Shown here: positions 26,633 to 39,126 of the stretch, piece after piece
Position numbering within the stretch: the stretch's first letter is position 1
Layout of the letters: every line of letters starts with the position of its first letter
Assembly (NCBI GenBank): GCA_910591455.2
Contig: OU342820.1
Span: forward strand, 17,654,345 to 17,718,344
Source of the DNA: Pholis gunnellus
Lineage: Eukaryota; Chordata; Actinopteri; Perciformes; Pholidae
Reading direction: 5' to 3'
DNA length: 64,000 nucleotides
The notes under the pieces: model-generated
The model's database searches: none
What the model was told of the DNA's origin: nothing
What the model saw: the letters and a program-made list of their open reading frames with translations, nothing else
Translations under genes and position numbers: made by a program

Positions 26633-27239
26633 TCACTATTAAATTGAGACTCTTTCATAACCAGTTAAAAGTCTTTCAGCGATAACATAGCTGAAGTCAA
26701 AGAAAGCTTAGTTGTGACGGCGTCTGAGGAGGGGGGGTGTCTTTGGTGCTGTCCTGCCTGGCTCAGGGGTGATCATGTGACCTCTTGATGGGGACTTCTG
26801 ACAATGAAACTGAACCAAATATTTGAACCCATCTGTGTTTGTTTTATGGCCGCAGCATTACATCAAATCCAACATTCACTTGTTAATGATCACCTTATTG
26901 TAGTCGATGTGTTTAAAAATCAAAGCCCCGTTGTGTTGCACAATGCTTGGCCTTAAAGCATGCATTGGTAATAATGAATACGAATCGGTCTGCACAGTTG
27001 AAGAAGCTATTCAGGATTAAAGCCGACATTTTTGTAATTACAAAAAAATCAACTTGGAAAATAAATGCACACGCTTTTGACACTTTTCCCCACACACAGT
27101 GTTCTCATTCATGCCAGACAGTGGGCTACTGGGCACTGATTCCCTGAAGTGTGAAAGTTTCTGCCTTCGTTTAGTCTCGCTGTAAAGTAACACACTTAAT
27201 TCTTTCTTCTACCTGCGCAAAGTACAGTATTCCTCCTCC

Positions 27240-28140
27240 ACCCAAACACTGTCCTCTGATTCCTTTTAAAGGTGCTGTGTGTAAGGACACACGCTGCAAA
27301 CTGCTGAAACTAAAAAGTAAGACACAAGGGGAAAAGCGGCTTAACATCAATGTAACCAATCATAGTGTCATCTCCCGTGCCCTTTAAAGCCAGCTGGCTA
27401 TGCTATTTCAATGCCGGATTCAGCGAATTGGAGAAGCGAGAGGTTTTCTGCACCAACAATAATGGATTGAAGCAGAGTACTTTCTTAGAACTGAACAAAG
27501 TTTTAAGTCTTAGAAATGATTACATCACTTGATGATCACATGACTTTTAGAGTTTACAACGCTCTCAACTTTACAGGAGTGTTTGGATCACACGAGCCGG
27601 AAACAATCCTACACAGCAACTACTGGAATTCCACAAATAGTAATATTAGTGTAGCCTAATCTTTATCTGCAACCGTGCAGACATACCAGGTTTAAAATCA
27701 AATTATTAAATAAATATTAAAATGTTGAACATCAACGTTATCAACGAAGCTTCTAACTATTCGCTACGGACCTGGAATTTTCGAGTATATTGATGAGTTT
27801 CATTCTCTGTTTACTGATAAGGAGGGCAACTCTGTTTACTATTTGTCGCTGTCCATTGACGAAGAGTGCTGAATCCAGAGGCTGCATTACGCACAGGATT
27901 ATTGCAATCAGGTTCTGCCAGAGAGGCTGTGTAATGCGCTGAGACGTCAGCCTCAAAATGCAGCTATTAAGGGGAGAGGGCCCGCAAACGTTGAAGCACC
28001 ATACGTCCATACGTCCACACTCACACACAAAGGAGAGGAGCTGCTCAGCGCAGAGGCGTAAAAACAGCAGTCGTGGACTTTCTCGTGGAAATTTCCTTAA
28101 ACTGAATAAAAACATTTCCACCGTAAAATGGTGAATACAA
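27240..28140. repeat. Probable long non-coding mobile element remnant
   Basis: The block runs from CCTTTTAAAGGTGCTGTGTG through CCTTTAAAGCCAGCTGGCTA, AATGGATTGAAGCAGAGTAC, GAGCCGGAAACAATCCTACA and CTGCCAGAGAGGCTGTGTAA to the CCATACGTCCATACGTCCAC direct repeat near 28003. Its style matches a repeat I associate with percomorph genomes. The 122-codon minus frame at 27753-28121 shows no known domain. Ends are not defined by clear terminal inverted repeats. Confidence 0.4.
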
Positions 28141-31100
28141 ATTCACCAGAAAGCAGGAAATGAGGTGTTTGATTTTCAAAATTCCGGTTGTGAACCCGCC
28201 TGTTTGGTCGCATCTGAATAATGCAGCCTTTAAATAACAGGGAAATGCTGCACCATTGACAGTAGCTACATGGGTGCTGGGCGTGACAACGTTTGAAAAG
28301 GTTGTGCTATGTGCCGTCTGTCAGATGCCCGAAGTACGTTTTTCATCCGTTTGCAGTGTTTGAAGCATTTAATGCTCCACTGTGACATGAATGATTCTTC
28401 TTCTTATTGCGTCCTTTGCTGTTCATTAAACATTTGCAACTCCACATACAACCAGCATGTTGCATTCATCAATCCTTACGTAACTTGACTGCACCATATC
28501 CTCACCATTCTGAGCACAGACACTCTATGCATCGTTTTTTCCAGTTGTCTTGTTTCTGTAAATCTCCCTGCTCGGTGGAGGATTTACTGGACTACTGGTG
28601 CCTTTCAGAGCACTCAGTAAAAATGAATGGGTGTGATATTCTTGTGTGGAAGCCCATCAACAGAAGTGAGGCTCATGTGAGGAGCACTGCAAGCAAAAAC
28701 ATGCAGGTTGGGTTACGAGAATATATGCTTGTATAAGAACATTTGATAAGTTAGAATCCTCACTCACATTTAAATCATCTTTTATCAAAGTTTCAGTATA
28801 TAGAAGATAACTAGGATGTTTTCATGAGGTAGATAACAGTTTGAATGATTAGTCCTGAAGTCTAATTAAATAAGGAGTTCATGTGGTGATAAATCACTAT
28901 TAAAACTCATGTGTCCTGAGGCTCCAGGTTGATGTCCACGTACTGTATACAGAACATTTATACATAAAAGACACATTTCAGAAGATTAAAACAGTTAATT
29001 AAATCTTTCAAATGATAAATAATTGTGCCCTTAGTGTCAGTGCGTTTAGTCTGAGGCACACTGAAACGGTGGCCAGGTGCTGTACGGCAATCCCCGACTG
29101 CCTGCTGCAAAGTTATGAGGATTCAGAGCATGATAATTGTCCTCAAAATACATGCATGAACACACAAAACAACACAAATAATCCCCCTTCTCAATTCTGG
29201 GACAACACATACTCTGTGTGAGCTGAGAGCTGAGCGCATGTTGTTGTTGGTGGTGGGTGGGGGGGGGGGGGGGGGTCAATAAATCGATCATTTGAGTGTA
29301 AGAAGTCAGCTGGACATCATGAACGACCTCTAACGTCGGGAGCCTATTAATTGTTTTGTTTATGTAGCTCCAATCACAACACACCACACCTCTCCCACGG
29401 AAAATTAACGATTACTGACAAAAGGTTAATATCCACTCAGCTGAAAATGAATCAACGGTGAATTAATGAGATCATTACCTGCATGGATTGGTAATGAAAT
29501 TAGTCTTCCTTCAAAACAGGACTTTTCTGGGACGTCGTGGTGTTGACTTGAAAAGTAATGCGTCTGCTGGAGAAGCCCTCGACCGGACGGCCTGCGCTGA
29601 GCTCTGCTGACTGGTGGAGGTCGCAGTCGATGAGTGACCTGTTGGGGTCGGAATGAAACCTCCTTCATACGAGTCAAAGCTTGATTTAGTGGAATGTGTT
29701 CTTTTTTTATACTTGAGGGTATTTAATTAACTGACCTCAATAATAAAAAAAAGGAGCGTGTCTCTTAATTTCACAACTTTGAAAGTAAATGTCTATTTCT
29801 CCCGACAATGCAAAGGTTCTGGGGTCAGTCTTGCTGAAGCGACCGGGTTTTTCTCGCAGCGGCGTGTTTTTGCAGTCTGGAAGAGCTAAACTATTAGCAG
29901 GTCCCCACAGTAATTTCAGGAGTGATTCATACGCATGAAATATGTCTCTGCAGAAAATTGTTTCTGTGTTATTAATTGGCAGGGAGTCAGACAGTGCTTA
30001 GAGAAAACTCCAGAGATGGGTTGATTCATCTTTCAATTCTCCATTTGAGCAGCACTTCAAAGTTAACCAGTCAAACTGAATCTGTAACAGAACTGAAAGT
30101 CCGTATCAGTACCGCCCCGAAGCTGGAGGGAGCGTTTCACACGATGATAAACATAAACTAAATGTTTGCAAAAGACGCAGCTTGGTACCTTTTTGCTTTT
30201 TCTATGAACAGCTTCATTTGGAATCTTTATTAACAACCCTGGGAAGTTTGCATTACATTTGATTACTTTTAGGCCATCATGTTGGGAAATAAAATGTTAG
30301 TGCTTTATTTATGAATTGTTTATAAATTGTATTTTAAATATGCAAATGAGATACCGAACTAAACAAACTAAGCTTTGTCACAAGAACGTTTTGCTCGTTT
30401 AACTTGTTATAACACTTTGTGGCCACAGCTATTGTTTTACACTTTTTTTAGACTCTTGTAATGTAGTTTGGTCTAAGCTGTAGTGTACAGATGCTGCATC
30501 CGCTCCTTAGTGTGTATTCATGTAAATGATGACACGGTGCAGACACTCTGGGGCTGGAGAGCAGACAGGAGTATAAAGTGGTGAGTGATCATAATAAACA
30601 GCTTTTAAAGAAAGAACAGATGGTGTGTCAAAATGGGACGAAGGTTCAAAATAAGGCTCTGGGTAAAAAAGTTGGAAACGGTAAAAAAGTTTTTTTCTGA
30701 CACTGTTTTTCATTTGTCTGTTTGTTTTCTATCTAGAAATTGCTTTTTATACTGTTTTTCAGCCGTGTCCCTAAAAACAGGGAACATGTCTGCTTGACAC
30801 ATGATTTTTTAAAACTGTAATGAAGAAATAGCTTCTTCTGTTGTTTTGCCAAACACACAACACCAATATTACGTCTGGTTCATTTGAGGATTTTGTCTCT
30901 TTTCACAACTCTGAATGACTCCAGTTATGCAAATGTTTTCCAGTATTCAGCAAATGTCTGCTGATTTCTTGGAGGGAATGCCCCAGTTGTTTTTCTCCAG
31001 AGGCTGTTGATGTTTTCACCCAGCAGTGAATCACCCAAACAGCCCTACTGATCCGAACTGTTTAGCATCGATTCCACCGATAATCACATTTTGTTTATGA

Positions 31101-31979
31101 ACACATACGTAACACTGTTAATGCTGCTTTTAAGTTCCGTTTAAACACCCGCGCAGTAGCTTCGAACTTCACTATTTCATGACACTGATGGTTGCTTGTT
31201 TGTCCTCTGGCTTGCATTTTCCAACACCAGAGCTCATAAATACATCGCTGTCCTTCAGCCAATGAGCAGAGACCTGAGAGTCGGTTTATTAACACGGAGG
31301 CCTGGCTTCTGCATAAGAATCTGACTTCATCCAGCTGTGAAGAGTTGCTTCAGGCAGACTCATACTGCCTGCTGAGGGCTCACTATTATCAGATTTAAAT
31401 ACATCACAAGAAAGAAAGAGAAAGGGAGAAAACTAAAAACCTTGCAAGAAAAAAAATAGAGAAAAACGACCTCAAGGTTCGAGTTGATGATCGCACAGGA
31501 CCAATATTATCACATCCCCTCTGTTTTTGGCGGAATATAGGACATTTGCGGGCAAATTATTTCTTGAGTTATTACATTCCAGAAATGAAATGGGAGTTAA
31601 ATCACAGACGACCTCCCCAATTATTACAAAGTACTAGAGGTCCCGAGGTTGCTCTACTTCTGTGCAAATAATACCTCATTTGTGGATGAAATCCTGTCCA
31701 AAAAGGGCTCAAAGGTGAAATAAACAGGCAGCACACACTAGACTCTCTTCACCAGGCTTTTCGTTCCTGAATTCTATTTTCTAAAGACTTTTTCATGAAA
31801 GATTTACGCATGTTGTTTGTTTCTCTGCAGTGCTCCTCATCTCATTTGTTCTCTGTATTTGTAATCTTCACCACAAGTGTCAAACGTGTGCTTTTGGTGA
31901 GCAAAGCACCTAAAGAACTGGTCATCTAATTGTTAAAGGTGACGCTCATTTTCAGGTTCATACTTCCTATGTATTTGGG
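28141..31979. other. Non-coding, intergenic
   Basis: No gene recognised. Open frames of 109 codons (28407-28736 plus) and 113 codons (29046-29387 minus) have no domain, and the latter runs through the poly(G)/GGT tract. A moderately GC-rich patch lies at 29540-29660. Confidence 0.55.
29259..29275. repeat. Poly(G) run
   Basis: Seventeen consecutive G, preceded by TTGTTGTTGGTGGTGGGT. It may form four-stranded G structures. Assembly of such runs is error-prone, so its length is uncertain. Confidence 0.95.
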
Positions 31980-32188
31980 GTTTCTTCTAGTACATGTTTA
32001 CATGCTTTAAATGTTCCAAACATTCTTTTTTTCATACTGTCTTTCTAAATATATCTGTATTCCCCCTCTTTAAGTCCCGGCAGCCCACAAAAGACTGGTT
32101 GTCTTTAGTTTGTGGGTTAGAAGGCACTGCAGATACCCAAATGTATGTGCACAAGCACTGAAAAGTGAGTTTTTCATCACACATCTCC
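31980..32188. repeat. Dispersed repeat fragment A, next to the LINE tail
   Basis: It contains GTTTACATGCTTTAAATGTTC, TTTCATACTGTCTTTC, TCTGTATTCCCCCTCTT and GATACCCAAATGTATGTGCA-CAAGCACT. The last block recurs at 37175-37232. The text matches a percomorph repeat I recognise only loosely. It ends where the LINE segment begins, which suggests one inserted beside or into the other. Confidence 0.5.
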
Positions 32189-32189
32189 T

Positions 32190-32705
32190 TAACTGGTTAA
32201 GAGGGCCGGCTCCATCATTGGCTGCAAACAGGAACATCTGGAATAGGTGGTGGAGAGGAGGACACTGAAGAAACTATTATCCATATTGGATAACCCGGAC
32301 CACCCTCTCCACCACCTACTGCAGGGACAGCGGAGCACTTTCTCCAACAGACAGATGCAGGAGAACATTCCTGCTCTCTGCCACTAGACTGTAAATCACC
32401 TCTGTTCAGATCATCCTTCACATGACTACACACCGCTACACTGTTGTCATTTGCTGTTGGTTGATCTTTGCACTACTGTTTTTTACCTACTTAGTTAATT
32501 TAACACTATTATATTTCAATGTATATACTGTGTATTTTTGTTATTTTATATTCTTATATTTAATATGTTCTACTCTGTTATTTTATTGTATATATTGTGC
32601 ATTTTTCATACTTACTATTTTTACTCTGTTACTTTGTTTGCTGAAGTTACATAACATACAAATGTCCCCCTGGGGATGAATAAAGTATCTATCTATCTAT
32701 CTATC
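32190..32705 (+). mobile_element. LINE retrotransposon 3' end (dead, 5'-truncated)
   Basis: From about 32194 one plus-strand frame reads VKRAGSIIGCKQEHLE-stop-VVERRTLKKLLSILDNP and then DHPLHHLLQGQRSTFSNRQ. This resembles the C-terminal tail that follows the reverse transcriptase in fish LINEs. Stop codons fall at 32243-32245 and 32384-32386. An AT-rich 3'UTR-like tract follows, then TGTCCCCCTGGGGATGAATAAAGTATC and tandem TATC units to 32705, a typical LINE 3' tail in fish. No upstream polymerase core is present, so this is a 5'-truncated inactive insertion. The clade (CR1/L2/Rex-like) is not settled. Confidence 0.7.
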
Positions 32706-33014
32706 AATCATCATCATGTAGAAACTGTAACTTGCTTCCAACTATTAATTATATAAATACATACATGTCCCCCTCTGTTCATGGAGAATATGTAATACCG
32801 TATTAGTATCATACATTTAAATGAAGAGGCAGATAACTGAACAAATCATGAACATACTCAATATGATTATTGATTTCATACATATGTATTTAGGCCATTT
32901 GCACCACTAATTATTTTTAAAAGTAATGAGAAATGTGGTGCAGGAAACAGTGGTTCAGTATCGTAGTTATTCTATTTTTTCACATTTATCTCTTTACTTC
33001 TTAAGTCACGATGA

Positions 33015-33300
33015 CATCGTGGTGAAACAATGCCATCTCGTTCTCACTCCCAACGCATCTGATAGCGGGTCAACGTCTACCGCGCTCTTTCCTAAACCTG
33101 ACTAAGTGGCCGACACCGAACTTCCTGTGAGGACGGAAGTTTAACTCAAAAAGACAACTACGCATGAAACAGACGCATTTTGACCCGCCGTCCCTGATAC
33201 GTGCAAAACTGACGCTATAGAGGTGCAGGTAGAGCGACACAGCTTGAAGCTTCGGAACGCTGACCAAGCTGCACTATTTGACGCATTGTGCTGAGAATCA
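33015..33300. repeat. Probable percomorph dispersed repeat
   Basis: Contains GTTCTCACTCCCAACGCATC, TTTCCTAAACCTGACTAAGT, GGCCGACACCGAACTTCCTG, TTTTGACCCGCCGTCCCTGA, AAACTGACGCTATAGAGGTG and TTGACGCATTGTGCTGAGAA. CTAAACCTRAC motifs of this style occur again near 34470. The start is distantly similar, in inverted sense, to 48000-48055. The call rests on recall. Confidence 0.45.
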
Positions 33301-36300
33301 TGTCATGCATGAGAATGTTGTTAAAGTGAACTCAACGCAGTATAATCAGCTCCTCTCTCTCTGTCTGTGCATGTGAGAGCGAGAGATGATGATGTTGTTG
33401 TTGTTATTATGAGTATTAATGAAGGAGGATTGGTGGGTTCTACTGGGTTAATAATATTCAGTTGCAACTGGATTACTGCACATTATCATAGCACACTTTC
33501 GAGGAGCCAATGCGATTTTCTGCAGATTTCATTAAACATACATTAATTATGTATGGCTCATTTATTGGTCTACATTATCAACAGGTTTATCTTTCAGTGA
33601 TTAGTGTTTAATTGGTGATTATATGCGTGGTGTTTAGGGGCCAGAACACCGACATCGTCGGTTCAGCGAGACAATCAACGTTACAGTCATTTTGAAGACT
33701 TTCTCTTTATTTTTAGTCACCAAACAGTAACTGAGCGGTCCGTGGAAACTACAGAAGAAGAACTATATATGCAGTGTGTCATTGGCTATCAGACACTGAT
33801 AATGTTTGTTACCCGACAAAAAGATTTCTTTACAGAACGGTTCCTACGATATCGTACAATAGACCTACTTTTTTGACTTAACTTCGGCTGGCGCTGCTTA
33901 ACTACGACAGTTAGACGAATAGATCAACGATGACTTTTCATACGGGGAAAAAAACAGCGGAGATTTGGATTTGTTTGATCCATCTCCCTCCTCCTCTATC
34001 CTTCCTGTGTGGGTTTTTACAGCCTTTATACTTCCTCGGTCATGATTACATGAATATATGTTAATTGTTTTCGTGGCATATCTACGGCCGCTGTAGGAGA
34101 ACAGCCTGTACGGAGTTCTTCTGCGTCATGTCTCACTCAGCAGAAGTCCATTGTTCAGCAGCAGACGAGCCTCATCTGTGAAACATCACGTTTAGTCATT
34201 TCACATGGAGCCAAAAATTGATACTGAATGTTAAATCATGTTCACCGAATAAGTAAGTGTGCTCATGAGGCGTAAGAAATCATACATTTCATTTTAGGAG
34301 TAGATGTTTCCCGGTAAACTCAACTCTGTTAAGTTTAACAATATGTTAACTGAGTGTTGTTGAGTTATTGATATTTATGACTTGTTTATATATTTTACTC
34401 TGAACATTATTATTTTGAGCCATGATATTTTACCTAAACCCAAGTGAAACTACGTGGTTTTGTTTCCTAAACCTAACGTTATAATGTTTCCAGTAGTTTC
34501 TGTGTTTCTGTGGGATCACGTCGGGAGTATCATCGGGATAAGGGGGAACCCAGACCTGCTAATCTGTTAACTGAGTCTGGGAGGTCACTGGACCTCATGC
34601 AGGTCGTAGTTGATGACGAGGCAGTAACAAGAGTGTACGGTGTGGCAGTGGGGCTGGAGAATAAGACCAACAGCACCGAGGAGAGAAGAGCTTTTGACTC
34701 CAGATTTGACGTTCCTGATTCAGGAAGCAGCAGCAGATGAAATAATGACTTCTGGTTCCTACTCTGGTCTGTGGAAATAGCAGGAACTGTGTGATCGAAG
34801 ACAATTCAACAACAATGATTTCAGTCCTGTTGTTGTGGACTTTATAATGGTTATTGCAGCAACTTCACTCCCAGTTTCCACATTAGTTTCAGCTCCAAAA
34901 TTGGGTGTAGTATAACGTATACTCCACAAAGCAGGGCAACACTTAAATAGATGTGCTTCATGGAAAATGTAGGAGTAGGGAAATGAGGAATATTGCTGAA
35001 GATACAGAGGAGAGAGATGGTTACGTTTGGGTTGTGCATCTCAACATGTTCAGTCACCGATGTACAGGGCTGTCCTTGGCAACCAGTGGATGCATTATCC
35101 TCATGTTCTGTCCACCCTTCACCCAAACATGTAGTGGAAAATAGAGAAAGATATGACTGCAGAGAGCGAGGCAGGGATTGTGCTTAATCTTTCATTTGGT
35201 GATCAATAAGATTCTGGTGCTCGGGTAGCAGCTAAATTAAATGAGTGAGCCACCTTGGGAACATTTCCATGCAGATACAATTGCGGTATGGATAAATGAA
35301 TGATTTCATTACGGAGGAGAAAGACGAGCGAGGTGGGAGAGTGTACAGTTGCATCTCGTTTTCGGCTTATTTCATTTTGTGGTTATTTGTTTTGGAATGA
35401 TTCACAGCTGTGGGAAAACCTTGACTGTATGTAAATGAAGATCAGGAACACATTGCATTGTTTGGTTGTTGATGTGAATTTCAAACCTTTGCTTACACAG
35501 CACAACATGCTTCTGTCTTTTAGGATTTTGGGGTGACAGTAGGCATTAAATGAGGGATATTAGAGGCTAGTTCAGAGTGGGTGAGTTAATGGCGAACGTT
35601 TTTAAACATATATTTGCCATATCAGTTAACACAGATATTCAAATTGAGAAATATTTTTACTTCATTGGGACTTTAAGTTTGTTCCGATCTTGTTCAGCTT
35701 CTTCACTAACTCTTCAGGTCCTGTCACTTTCTCAGGCCATGCCGTCCACTCATTCTCCTCACCTGCAGCTCATTCTCTCATTAGTCGCTCAGTATTTATA
35801 CCGGTCCACCTTCACTTGGTCCCCGCCAGACTGTCTTGTGTGTTCCTGCCAAGCGCACCAGCAGTTTCTAGTCTGTTGCAACTGCTTCTACAAATATTCA
35901 TGTTTAAAACAGCCAAACTATTCACACTGGTTTGGTTCAAACTGAGCTTATGTTTGCTGTACTCTTTTATTCCCTACAGTGCTATATAATTATAGATCAT
36001 AAAACAGAAAAGTGTGCACTTTAAAGCATCTCTCAGACACAGATTACAGCCTTTCATCCTAAAATAAACACACACGCTGCAACTGCAAATCCTTTTAAGG
36101 TGCATGGAGGTTGTCTTTTTAAAGCCATGAATTAGTGCCGCAGCACTTTGCCAAATTGTCAGTAATGACTGACAAATATGAATTTGTAGTTTGTTTCGAG
36201 ATGATGGCACTTGAGCAGTGACAGCTTAATGAGCGAGCGATGCTCGCCCAACTAGTCTTCTTCACTTGATGTTGATGAACCAAACAGCGCAGCGTGACCC

Positions 36301-36417
36301 CCACCGGGAGGAACACATGAAGGACAGCTTAACATGCCTTTCATGCGTCGCAACTCTCACAGGATGTATCACAGTTCTTCGCCTGTACCTAAAGCAAGGA
36401 AGAGGTACAAAAGAAAA

Positions 36418-36454
<37 letters not shown>

Positions 36455-36859
36455 ACTGTCTGTTAATGAGCGGTTGGATCCAAGTTTTAGCTTCGGAGAG
36501 GAATTCCCTCATGCGTGTGATCCTGGAAATGCAAATGACAGCAGGAGGGCACATTCATAGATGGGAAAATGGATTCCTCATCTGTCCTGTTAAGACTGTA
36601 GGGTGCCTTCAGTGGATTTCTTTGAGAATCTCTAGACTGAGTGGGAGGGACTGTCTTGTTTGAAAGGTGGATTAAACATGTTCTAAAGCTCGGGGAAACC
36701 GTGTTTTGTGTTCCCTATAATGACATTACCAGCTTTAATAAAACAAACATTATTCTTATCCAACTGTCTGCGGGAGTATACCTGTATTCCCCTTCTGTCT
36801 GCAATACTTGGTCTCTATGGCCAAAGTTCAATACAACTGTTGTATAACTCATCTGTTTA
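33301..36859. other. Non-coding, intergenic, with possible repeat pieces
   Basis: A CCTAAACCTAACG motif near 34470 recalls the 33015-33300 repeat. A 76-codon GC-rich plus frame at 34510-34740 follows it and looks repeat-borne. The 122-codon plus frame at 35577-35945 overlaps another open frame and resembles nothing. Confidence 0.5.
36420..36452. repeat. (GT)n microsatellite
   Basis: An uninterrupted run of about 16 GT units. Confidence 0.97.
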
Positions 36860-37110
36860 AGTTATTGTTGGAGCCTTAACTACGCATAACTGAGGGCATG
36901 GCCGCCAGCATTCTGGTCAGTTACGTCACCGCGGACCGCCTCAGCTCCAACAACGGTACACCTCTTTGCCCAGTTTTGGATTAGCATGTAGTCGGGCTGT
37001 GCCGTCACTGCCAAGATGGCAACCCACTTTGAGCTTCCCAGCTGCTCTTCAGAAGGCTATGGGTGATGTCACGGAGCTTAAGTCCATATTTTAAATTGTT
37101 AATGGTTGAA
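36860..37110. repeat. Probable non-autonomous teleost repeat
   Basis: This GC-richer block contains GTCAGTTACGTCACC, TTTGGATTAGCATGTAGTC, GCCAAGATGGCAACCCACTT and GATGTCACGGAGCTTAAGTCC-ATATTTTAA. The run of motifs is familiar from many fish loci with the end TGACGTCACG...ACGTCCATATTT. There is no second copy in this window to compare, so the call rests on recall. No coding capacity. Confidence 0.45.
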
Positions 37111-37174
37111 TCACATTTTCTAATCTAGCCTGCAAAAAAAACCTGACTTTTTATTTTTCAGTTTTCCTCGTAGG

Positions 37175-37232
37175 CGCTCCAGATACCCACATGTTTGTGC
37201 ACAAGCACTTAATTAGTGGGTTTTTTCAATGA
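37175..37232. repeat. Dispersed repeat fragment B (partner of 32126-32180)
   Basis: The block GATACCCACATGTTTGTGCA-CAAGCACTT followed by AGTGGGTTTTTTCAAT matches 32131-32176 with few differences and in the same orientation. A shorter related piece (GAGTATACCTGTATTCCCCTTCTGTCT) lies at 36772-36800. Confidence 0.65.
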
Positions 37233-39075
37233 TACTTACACATTTGAATGTATGATTAGCTTGTTTCAGTACCGATTATGTCAGAATGCTGCACCGTTTG
37301 GGAAACGGCTTCCCGCCATGCCACAGCAGCTCAGAGGATGGATTGTGTGGAGCGAGAAAGAAAGATAAAGGAGGTAAAAGTGCAGCAAGACAGAGATTTT
37401 TTTCAGAAAGCACCAAAGGATGGCTGCAAAGAAAAGCCTCAAAGTGGAAGTTGTGACTCTGGGATAGTGAGAGTCTGAGGTAAGTGTTCAAGCTTGGCGC
37501 TACAAAGGGCAGTATAGCGCTTACTTTGATTGAATCAATTGCTCTGTGTAAGTAGCTGCTGGTGCCGGCCTCCCCAGGGTGACAGAGAGGTCTGCGGAGA
37601 GTGAACCAATCCAGCTATCCATGGCCAGAGAACAGGGAGGATTAACAGAGCAATGCATCATAGCTGTAGCAACCAGTGATGTGTAGCAGACTGTATTTAT
37701 TGACTCATTGGCTGTATTGATTGTCTCGATTGATGAAAAGTCCAGAGACAACAAACAGACGCACTGCAAGAAACGCAAATAAAAAAAAAAGAAAGAAAGA
37801 ATGAAGAAATATGATGGGTCAGTGTCATTTCATTGCATGAGTAAAAGAGTATTTCACAGCAAAACCCTGTTATTTTCGACACAAGCATCTGCCCAATTAG
37901 TCCTGCTGTTCACAAGTCAACCTCTGATGACAGCACATTTCGCCGCCACACATCATCTCATTCAAGTTAAGTACATACAGTAATGGCTTGGTAATTTACC
38001 TGGGCATGTATGTAGCTTTTCCTTGACAAGCAAATTCTCTCTGACATTGACTTTGTTCCAGCGGCAGCGGTTTATTTAACACGCCATTAATCTCTAACGA
38101 CAGAAGAGCGTGTCGCAGCAGATGTTTGTTAACAAACTTCCGCTCACTCCCCTTTGACATGTGTTACTGCGACAACAGGAGACTCGCAAGGCAAACAGCC
38201 GAGTGCCGCGAGGGTTGATTGATATTTTGGGTGACTGGAAATTGTTTTTGTCAAGATGCAGAATACTTTGATCCACAGCTGACCCTTGACAATTGTAGTA
38301 CATGGATTTAATGGTCAAATTATCAAAATTGTCAAAATCACCGATACTGCACCACGTCGGACTGCATGGCCATCAGTATGCTAATGTTCAACTATGCAGT
38401 GAAACAATCCAATTATTGAATGATGGCAGCAGCGCTCTCATTGAATATGTGTGCAATTAATGAGTGCAGAGCAACCAGAACACTGAGTAAATTAACACTT
38501 TGGTAAACTTAGACTGACAAAAACAGGATTGTCTCCACTCAGAATATGGACAACTGAAAAGATGAGCACATGTCAGAGGATTATTGTCCTCCATTTCTAT
38601 AATTTCTTCTCTTTTCTCTCTCTTTTAAAGCAGCAGGACAGTGAGAAGACATAAAACAGAGCAAGTTATGGCCTTAGCCATTGAAACAGAATATCCTTTT
38701 GTAACGCTGGTGAGTGGGCGTGAGGGCAACTGCAGGAAAGTAAGGGGATAAGAAACAGACAGAGTTTAGCCTTAGGGCTCATGAGGTAAGGACACTTAAC
38801 TTATCGCATGCATTGCCATAGTCAACATGGTTTTTTATATCAGCTCTATGCTTTAAAAACAAAAGGAATAAATCATCTCCTTTTCACAAATATAAATATA
38901 TTTTATGTTTAGTATTTACAATAATGATTTGCCATCATCAACAACATTAGTATTGAAGGGAGAGAAAAAGCATGTCAGTAAACTCTTGCTAATGGATACA
39001 GACACTGCAAAGACGGCCATGATTGATTGGCGTGCTCAAGCCCTCTCTCTGAAGACGAAGCGAGACAATAGTAGT
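37233..39075. other. Downstream flank of the hs3st4-like gene
   Basis: Possibly part of the 3'UTR if a distal poly(A) site is used; on the gene strand another AATAAA lies near 38067-38072. Otherwise no feature is seen. Confidence 0.4.
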
Positions 39076-39081
39076 TTTATT
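39076..39081 (-). terminator. hs3st4: Candidate poly(A) signal AATAAA for the hs3st4-like gene
   Basis: The plus strand reads TTTATT, which is AATAAA in the gene's direction, about 46 nt after the stop codon. It is followed by a T-rich stretch (TTGTCTCGCTTCGTCTTC) that could act as the downstream element. The 3'UTR would then be only about 65-75 nt, very short for a vertebrate sulfotransferase gene, so a more distal site may be the main one. Confidence 0.35.
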
Positions 39082-39126
39082 GAAGAAGGCTGGTGGTGTG
39101 GCTGCGCCGTGCCATGCCGCAGTCCG

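Noticed and set aside
27753..28121. 122-codon minus-strand gene
   Set aside because: Lies within a repeat-like block and resembles no protein.
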